Below, piece by piece: positions 58,536 through 64,000 of a DNA stretch of 64,000 nt. A program made the translations under genes and the position numbers. A model generated the notes under the pieces. That model was not told the origin of the DNA. It saw only the letters and a list, made by a program, of their open reading frames with translations, and searched no databases. Numbering within the stretch: the stretch's first letter is position 1; each line of letters opens with the position of its first letter. Source of the DNA: Microtetraspora sp. NBRC 13810 (GTDB lineage Bacteria; Actinomycetota; Actinomycetes; Streptosporangiales; Streptosporangiaceae); NCBI RefSeq assembly GCF_030268685.1, contig NZ_BSRQ01000002.1:62001-126000 (forward strand), written 5' to 3'.

Positions 58536-61301
58536 ATGAGAAGACCGCGAAGCGCCGCGCTGGCAGTCGTGCTGGCGACGACGCTCACCGGCTCGCTGAT
58601 GACGGCCGGGCCGGCCACGGCGGCCACCCCCACGGCCGACCAGCAGTGGGCGCGGGTTCAGCAGATCGTCGGCGCCGTCAAGGGCCGCTGGACCACGCCC
58701 GCGTACTCGAACTCGATCACCCGCACCATGCCGGACACGGCGCTGCTCGGCAACGGCGACATCGGCGTCACGTCCGGCGGCGGGAACGGCTACAAGACCT
58801 TCTACATCTCCAAGGGCGACTTCTGGCTCGGCGGCTCCAGTCCCTCGCTCGTCGCCCTCGGCTCGGTGACCATCACCCCCGCGTCCGGCGCCGACCAGTC
58901 GGCCAACCTGGCACTGGGCGCGACGGCCACCGCCTCCAGCTCGCACCCCTCCTTCGCGCCCGGCCGGGCGGTCAACGGCAGTTGGGGACCCGGCTACGAG
59001 GGCTGGGTGTCGAACGTCGGCAAGCCGCAGACCCTCGAACTCGACCTCGGCACGGCCAGAACCTTCCGGCGCTACATCCTGCGGCACGACGCCGCCGCCC
59101 GGCCGGCGGAGAGCGCCAACACCGGCAAGGACTGGACCCTCTCGGTCAGCTCCGACCGCTCGAACTGGACCACCGTCGACACCGTCACCGGCAACACGGC
59201 CGCCGTCTCCGACCGGACGTTCGCCCCGGTCACCGCACGGTACCTGCGGCTGGACCTCACCGAGCCGACCCAGGGCACCACGCCCGACTCGGTCAGCAAC
59301 CCGCGGGCCAGGGTCGGGCAGTTCGAGCTGTACGACACCGAGGGCCCCACCGCGCCGAACGATCCCTTCACCGAGGAGCAGAACATCCTCAAGGGTGACA
59401 TCGAGACCTCGATGACGATCGGCGGCACCCCCGTCTCCATGAAGACCTGGACCGGGGCCGAGGACAACGTCGTGGTGACGCAGATCCGCTCCCTCGGCGA
59501 GCGGACCGTCCGGCTCCAGGCGCAGACCGCCACCGGCTCGGTCGACGCGCGCCCCGGTTTCACCAGCACCGCGGGGGTGACCGGCGACACGGTGTGGGCC
59601 ACCCGCGAGACGCCCGCCGGTGAGCCCTGGACCTCGCGCGCCTCGCTGGCCAGCCGGGTCGTCGGCGGCGCCCCGGTCGGCGAGCCGGCGGCGAACGGCC
59701 CCGCCGGGCAGATCGTCTTCGACCTGCCCGCCGGCCAGACCGTGAACATCGTCACCGCCGTCGCCGGCGGCGGCCCGAACCCGGCCGACCCCGCCCCCGC
59801 GGCGCGGAAACTGGCCGGCGACCAGACCGCGGGCACGCTCGGCACGCTCTACGACGAGCACGTGGACTGGTGGAAGCGGTATTGGCTGCGGTCCTACGTC
59901 GACCTCGACGACGACGTGCTCGAACGGTTCTACTACGGATCGCTCTACCTGCTCGGCTCCTCCATGCGGGAGGGCAGGACGGCGCCCGGCCTCTACGGCA
60001 TCTGGGCGACGTCGGACTACCCGCAGTGGGGTGGCGACATGCACCTCAACTACAACTGGCAGGCGAACTACTACGGCGTCTACTCCAGCAACCGCCCCGA
60101 GCTGGCGCTGCCGTACTTCGACCTGGTGCAGGACTACCTGCCCGAGGCCAGGCGGCGGTCCGTCGAGGACCTCACCCGTGTCAAGCCGGACTACATCGGG
60201 CCGCGTTTCCCGAGCGGCGGCATCCCCGGCGGCGTGCTCTTCCCGGTGGGCATCGCGCCGTTCGGGGCGACCGTGGGCGACCTCTACCACCAGCAGGTGG
60301 CGAACGCGCTGTTCACCGTCACGCAGTACATCTCGTACTACGACTACACCCAGGACCGGGACTTCCTGGTCACCAAGGGGTACCCGTTCATGAAGGAGGT
60401 GGCCACCTTCTTCGAGCACTACCTGGAGTGGGACGCGAAGGCGCGGCAGTACAACCTGTACTCCGGGCCGCACGAGGGCACCTGGGCCAAGAACTCCAGC
60501 CCGGATCTCGGGATGCTCAAGCTGCTGCTCACCAAGGTGATCGCGGCCGGCGAGGAGCTGAAGAAGGACGCCAAGAGCCGCAGGACCTGGCAGAAGATCC
60601 TCAAGCACCTGCCGGCCACGCCCACCACGGTCTACAACGGCAAGACGGTGTACGCGCTCGCCGACCCCGGCACGGTGAGCGACGGGCGGGACATCCGCCC
60701 CGGCGACAACACCGTCAACCTGGAGTTCGTCCATCCCGGTGAGCAGCTCGGCATCGGGTCGCCGCAGGCGGACCGGCAGCGGGCCATCGACACGATCGAC
60801 GTCATGAACTCCTGGGGCCAGGAGAACAGCTTCCCGAAGATCTTCACCCAGGCGGCCCGGGTCGGCTACCCCGCCCAGACCCTGGTGGACAGGCTGAAGG
60901 GGCAGATCACCCAGCGGATGGCCCCGAACCTGCGCATCGCCGACGGCAACCACGGCCTGGAGAAGGCCGGCGCCATCGAGGCCATCGACAACATGATGCT
61001 GCAGAGCTTCGACGGCGTCGTGCACGTCTTCCCCGTCTGGCCCGCGGGCAAGAACGGCTCCTTCGTCAAGCTGCGGGAGAAGGGCGGCCTGGTCGTCTCC
61101 AGCGAGATCAGCGGCGGGAAGGTGACCTACGTGGACATCACCGCCGAAGCGGGCGGCGATGTCCGCCTGGCCAACCCGTGGCCGGGGCAGAAGGTGCGGA
61201 TCACCCGGGTCGGCACCAGGCAGGTGGACTACGCCGCCGGCAAGGACGTGATCAAGATCTCGGCGAAGAAGGGCGCGACGTACACCATCACCCCGGTCTG
61301 A
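58536..61301 (+). CDS. Secreted GH95-like glycoside hydrolase (alpha-L-fucosidase/galactosidase family) with inserted CBM32
   Basis: A 921-residue exported enzyme. The signal peptide is ALAVVLATTLTGSLMTAGPA. The GH95-type N-terminal beta-sandwich begins RTMPDTALLGNGDIGVTSGG and is interrupted at about residues 125-270 by an F5/8-type discoidin (CBM32) domain (NLALGATATASSSHPSFAPG ... ARVGQFELYDT). The (alpha/alpha)6 catalytic part has GIWATSDYPQWGGDMHLNYN with WQANYYGVYSSNRPEL, and EFVHPGEQLGIGSPQADRQ. The C-terminal part VFPVWPAGKNGSFVKLREKG and TGxVR-like DVRLANPWPGQKVRI matches GH95 ends. The GGDMHLNYNWQ motif differs slightly from the canonical SDYHTNINLQ, so specificity is uncertain. Start ATG 58536 is preceded by GAGG. 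Confidence 0.8.
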   Translation: MRRPRSAALAVVLATTLTGSLMTAGPATAATPTADQQWARVQQIVGAVKGRWTTPAYSNSITRTMPDTALLGNGDIGVTSGGGNGYKTFYISKGDFWLGGSSPSLVALGSVTITPASGADQSANLALGATATASSSHPSFAPGRAVNGSWGPGYEGWVSNVGKPQTLELDLGTARTFRRYILRHDAAARPAESANTGKDWTLSVSSDRSNWTTVDTVTGNTAAVSDRTFAPVTARYLRLDLTEPTQGTTPDSVSNPRARVGQFELYDTEGPTAPNDPFTEEQNILKGDIETSMTIGGTPVSMKTWTGAEDNVVVTQIRSLGERTVRLQAQTATGSVDARPGFTSTAGVTGDTVWATRETPAGEPWTSRASLASRVVGGAPVGEPAANGPAGQIVFDLPAGQTVNIVTAVAGGGPNPADPAPAARKLAGDQTAGTLGTLYDEHVDWWKRYWLRSYVDLDDDVLERFYYGSLYLLGSSMREGRTAPGLYGIWATSDYPQWGGDMHLNYNWQANYYGVYSSNRPELALPYFDLVQDYLPEARRRSVEDLTRVKPDYIGPRFPSGGIPGGVLFPVGIAPFGATVGDLYHQQVANALFTVTQYISYYDYTQDRDFLVTKGYPFMKEVATFFEHYLEWDAKARQYNLYSGPHEGTWAKNSSPDLGMLKLLLTKVIAAGEELKKDAKSRRTWQKILKHLPATPTTVYNGKTVYALADPGTVSDGRDIRPGDNTVNLEFVHPGEQLGIGSPQADRQRAIDTIDVMNSWGQENSFPKIFTQAARVGYPAQTLVDRLKGQITQRMAPNLRIADGNHGLEKAGAIEAIDNMMLQSFDGVVHVFPVWPAGKNGSFVKLREKGGLVVSSEISGGKVTYVDITAEAGGDVRLANPWPGQKVRITRVGTRQVDYAAGKDVIKISAKKGATYTITPV

Positions 61302-61320
61302 GCCTGACCTGAGGGGACAG

Positions 61321-61352
61321 GGAGCCCGGCGCGGTCGCCCGCGCCGGGCTCC
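61321..61352 (+). terminator. Hairpin terminator of the GH95-like gene
   Basis: GGAGCCCGGCGCG and CGCGCCGGGCTCC form a perfect 13-bp stem with a six-base loop, 20 bp after the stop. Confidence 0.8.
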
Positions 61353-61465
61353 ACGCGTTCCCGGCTACGCCGAGCGGTGTACGCCGCGGGCCGCTGACGG
61401 GCGGATGCGGGCGGCGGCGCGAAAAGGAGACGGTGCACGCACACCACTCACGCACAGGAGAGACG

Positions 61466-62029
61466 ATGACGCGCTTACCCGTCCTCACCGCGCTCACCAC
61501 CGCCGCCGCCGCACTGTTGCTCACGAGCCCACCCCCGCCCGCACAGGCGACGACCACGACCCTGCCGGCACAGGCGACGGCCACAACCCTGCTGATCGAC
61601 GACTACCTCCTCACCGGTGAAGGCGACCTGGACGCCCTGATGGGCCAGATGGCCGCCACGTGGCGGACGCGCGAGGTCCGGGACGTGCTGCGCCGGCTGC
61701 GCGCCTACAACGCCGCGCACGCCGGCAAGGTCCGGTTCGCCGGCGTGGAGTTCTTCGCCACCCGCCCGCTGTCGTACGACGCGGTGACCGCGTACGTCGG
61801 GCGGGCCGCTCCCGGACGGCTCGCCGAGCTCCGGAGCGCACGGCAGGCGACAGGTCGTTCAACGGGAAAAGCCTGCTCCGTGCGCCTGTCATCACAGCTG
61901 GGGGAACCGCCCTGGGACGTGATCATCGCTTTACCCGCGGCCGGAGACATCGCCTCGGGATTTCCGGCCGGACATCTCCCGTCCGGCCGGAATCGGCGCT
62001 ACCGGGCGCGCGATAAACGGACGATATGA
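61466..62029 (+). pseudogene. Decayed erythromycin-esterase-family gene
   Basis: The 187-codon frame has a good ribosome site (CAGGAGAG) and signal peptide (LPVLTALTTAAAALLLTSPP), then joins directly to a family segment: IDDYLLTGEGDLDALMGQMA, REVRDVLRRLRAYNAAHAGK and VRFAGVEFFATRPLSYDAVT. Erythromycin esterase-like proteins have about 100 residues before this block, including the GExxHG catalytic His-Glu part, and about 200 after it. Both are missing; after AAPGRLAELRS the sequence is non-family. The frame ends in TGA overlapping the next start (ATGA). It could be expressed but cannot be an active esterase. Confidence 0.7.
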
Positions 62030-64000
62030 CCCCGCCGGAAGGCGGTTTCCTGACGTACGATCTCATCGTGGATCTCGGCGGAGACGACAATTCCAGGGCC
62101 GCTTTCACGGTCCGGCTGGGCAGGGCGCTGATTCGCGAGGCCGAAGGGGGAGTTCGGCGGAATATCGGTCTCGCGGAATTGGCCGAGGAGTGCGCCGGGG
62201 CCCCGGGGGAAGCAGCGCGGAGCGGGGAGCGTGACGGCGAAGGGGACGGCGGGCGGGCCTACGCGGTGGGGGCCGCGGCCCTGGCGGCGCGGGAGGTCTG
62301 CGCCGATCCGCGGTCGCTGGACGGGCTCGGCGACGACGAGCGCGGGGCGATCCTTTTCCGTTTCACTTCCTACCTCGCTTATCTCTCGGCCAACGACGCC
62401 GAGCATCTCGCCCCACGGCCGGTGACGATTTACCCGGAGGTGGTCACGCGATTCTCCGACGGGGCGAAAATGGCGTTGGCGTGGAAGGTCGCGGCGGCCG
62501 TCATTCTGGAGACCGCGGGCCTTGAGGCTTATACCGCCGCCAAGGCGGTGGTGGAGGAGTATGTTGCGGGGCTGCCCGCGGAGGTCGCGGCGGTTTTCCG
62601 GGAAACGGACGACCTGATCACCACCGGTCCCGCCCTGGCGGTGGGCCGGGCACTGCGGGACGAGGCCGAGCGGGGCCTGCGGCGCTATCCGAGCCTGGTG
62701 GACCTGATCCAGGACTCCCTCGCCGAACTCGCCTCCCCCGAGCCGGACACCGCCCCTGAACCGGGCACCGGCCCTGAACCGGGCACCTCCCCCGAGCCGG
62801 ACACCGAACCTGCGCCGGGCACCGGTCCTGAAGCGGATGCGGCGCCCAGGCCGGGTGACGGAGACGCGGCAGGCGACGAGGACGGGGCGTTTCTCGTGCG
62901 GCTCGGCGGTGCGGCCATGCAGGCGGCGGGGATCTGCGCCCGGCCCGGCGACCTGGACCAGCTGCCGGAGGACGCGCGCTCGGACTCGCTGTACGGTTTC
63001 CTGGGCTTTCTCCAGTTCGTCCTGGAACACCGGCTCTGGCATCTCGCGCCGCAGCCGTTCACCGCCTATCGGGAGATCATCCCCCGGTTCGACGATCCCG
63101 AGCCGATGACCTACGCCTGCATCTGCGCGGCGGCCGTCGTCAGGGAGCGCGGCGAACTGGCGGAGTCGCTCGCCGTACTGCTCCTGGCCGAGGAGCACCT
63201 TGGCGCGCTGCCCGCCGAGCATGCCGCCACGGTCCACCTGCACGCCGCGAACACCCTGCGTGACCTGCGGCGTTTCGACGAGGCGGAGCGGCGCTACGCG
63301 AGTGCCGAGGAGGCGGCGGCCCGGCTCGGCGCGGAGGAGCGCGGTCCGCTGCTCGTGGAGATCGGGCACCAGCGGCACCGGCTGTCCACCTATGCCCGGC
63401 CCGCCGAGGACCTGCCGGGCGCCGGCACCGGTTTCGATCCCAACCCGTTCCTGCCCGGCTCGATCTTCAACGATCCGGGGCGCTGGCGGGAGCAGCCCTG
63501 GCAGTTGCTGACCCTGGCGCAGAACGCGGTGCGCGGCGAAGACCATTTCACCGCGCACCGGGCACTGGCCGAGTTGGCCGACGCCGCCGCACCGTCCGAC
63601 TACGACCTCCTGGCGGCCCTGCACCACGAGGTGGCCGAGCTGGCGCACCGGGTGGGCGCCTCGGCGCGGGTCGTGCGCTGGCACGGCTTCCTCTGCGTGT
63701 GCGCCACGATCCTGAGCGACAACCACCGCGAGCTGGGCATCCGGCTCTCCCGGCAGGCGGTCCGGCTCGCGGCGCACGACGACCACCTGTCCGCGTACAA
63801 CCTGGCGCTGTGGGCGCAGGCGGCCGACCGCGTCCCGCTCTACACGGCGGGCATCCTGGCCGACATCGCCTTCGTCCTCTACCGGAACGGCACCCTCGAC
63901 GCCGCCAGGAACCGCTTCGAGGCGTCGCTCGCCGCCGTGCCGGACGACGACCTCGTACGGGCGCAGCGGGACATGGTGGCCCTGCTGGTCGGTGAGGAGC
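62026..64000 (+). CDS. Large TPR-like protein of unknown function, cut by the window edge
   Basis: An open frame of at least 658 codons with strong G/C at third positions, continuing past the window end. Residues 1-240 form one block (GRAYAVGAAALAAREVCADP, DDERGAILFRFTSYLAYLSA). A Pro/Glu/Thr/Gly repeat linker (PEPDTAPEPGTGPEPGTSPE) follows at about 244-275. A second block resembles the first (AAMQAAGICARPGDLDQLPE, GFLGFLQFVLEHRLWHLAPQ), suggesting an internal duplication. Then come helical hairpins of TPR kind (HAANTLRDLRRFDEAERRYA, ILADIAFVLYRNGTLDAARN). No signal peptide or membrane helix is seen. ATG 62026 overlaps the upstream TGA. I cannot name the family; a scaffold or sensor role is only a guess. 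Confidence 0.7.
   Translation, partial: MTPPEGGFLTYDLIVDLGGDDNSRAAFTVRLGRALIREAEGGVRRNIGLAELAEECAGAPGEAARSGERDGEGDGGRAYAVGAAALAAREVCADPRSLDGLGDDERGAILFRFTSYLAYLSANDAEHLAPRPVTIYPEVVTRFSDGAKMALAWKVAAAVILETAGLEAYTAAKAVVEEYVAGLPAEVAAVFRETDDLITTGPALAVGRALRDEAERGLRRYPSLVDLIQDSLAELASPEPDTAPEPGTGPEPGTSPEPDTEPAPGTGPEADAAPRPGDGDAAGDEDGAFLVRLGGAAMQAAGICARPGDLDQLPEDARSDSLYGFLGFLQFVLEHRLWHLAPQPFTAYREIIPRFDDPEPMTYACICAAAVVRERGELAESLAVLLLAEEHLGALPAEHAATVHLHAANTLRDLRRFDEAERRYASAEEAAARLGAEERGPLLVEIGHQRHRLSTYARPAEDLPGAGTGFDPNPFLPGSIFNDPGRWREQPWQLLTLAQNAVRGEDHFTAHRALAELADAAAPSDYDLLAALHHEVAELAHRVGASARVVRWHGFLCVCATILSDNHRELGIRLSRQAVRLAAHDDHLSAYNLALWAQAADRVPLYTAGILADIAFVLYRNGTLDAARNRFEASLAAVPDDDLVRAQRDMVALLVGEE

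Noticed and set aside
61999-63786. 595-codon minus-strand frame at the right edge
   Set aside because: The plus-strand frame from 62026 has normal codon-position bias and protein-like sequence with TPR-type helices; the minus frame is its Arg/Gly-rich shadow.

Overview
The window is about 72% G+C, uses GTG (and apparently TTG) starts freely, and is rich in SARP/AfsR regulators, RsbW-like ATPases, MmyB-type XRE regulators, NB-ARC/TPR (STAND) proteins and secreted glycoside hydrolases. This points to a multicellular actinomycete, probably of the Streptosporangiaceae (inference; no rRNA or other phylogenetic marker is present). I saw no tRNA, rRNA, CRISPR array, IS element or replication origin.

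Layout. 0.1-4.1 kb: a secreted phytase-like protein, a secreted cupin and a short SARP regulator. 4.3-6.3 kb: a marR-P450-ferredoxin operon with a near-palindromic operator upstream of marR. 6.4-14.7 kb: a membrane protein, a secreted APTDP-repeat protein, two paralogous MmyB-type regulators flanking an orphan histidine kinase, a GH15 trehalase-like enzyme and a GntR regulator. 14.9-24.2 kb: aceE, an RsbW-like ATPase, a PucR regulator, an S37 tripeptidyl aminopeptidase, an NTF2-like protein, a pirin-TPR pair and a TOBE protein.

24.2-30.3 kb is one tightly overlapping minus-strand operon for meta-cleavage of a trihydroxylated or methoxylated aromatic: reductase, GalB-type hydratase, LigK/GalC-type aldolase, LigB- and LigA-type dioxygenase subunits, Rieske oxygenase, hydrolase, muconolactone-isomerase-like protein and a 55-residue Cys protein. 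The dehydrogenase and lactonase of the protocatechuate 4,5-route are absent, so the gene set resembles a gallate pathway more closely. A NarL-type two-component system and decayed MFS and aldehyde dehydrogenase genes follow, then an alpha/beta hydrolase-P450-IclR operon.

37.2-43.0 kb: a complete ribose operon (rbsRACBKD) with two palindromic operators and a CRP-like site. 43.0-49.5 kb: a TetR regulator with a perfect palindrome, a GH87 alpha-1,3-glucanase, a C-terminally truncated molybdopterin oxidoreductase and a secreted Thr/Pro-rich protein.

49.5-58.2 kb is the most unusual part. A 126-residue helical protein ends in a motif (QLRDVHGGLTI) that recurs at the N-terminus of the next gene, an NB-ARC/TPR STAND protein (QARDITGDVHF). 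This is the layout of bacterial amyloid-signalling (BASS) effector/NLR pairs. Between this pair and a large convergent AfsR-like regulator lies a low-G+C segment bounded by two minus-strand intrinsic terminators. It holds a 36-codon ORF with a perfect Shine-Dalgarno and three ten-residue repeats, possibly followed by a 17-codon coupled ORF. A glycosyltransferase-like gene and a PfkB kinase follow. The window ends with a GH95-like enzyme, a decayed erythromycin-esterase gene and a long TPR-like reading frame that runs off the edge.
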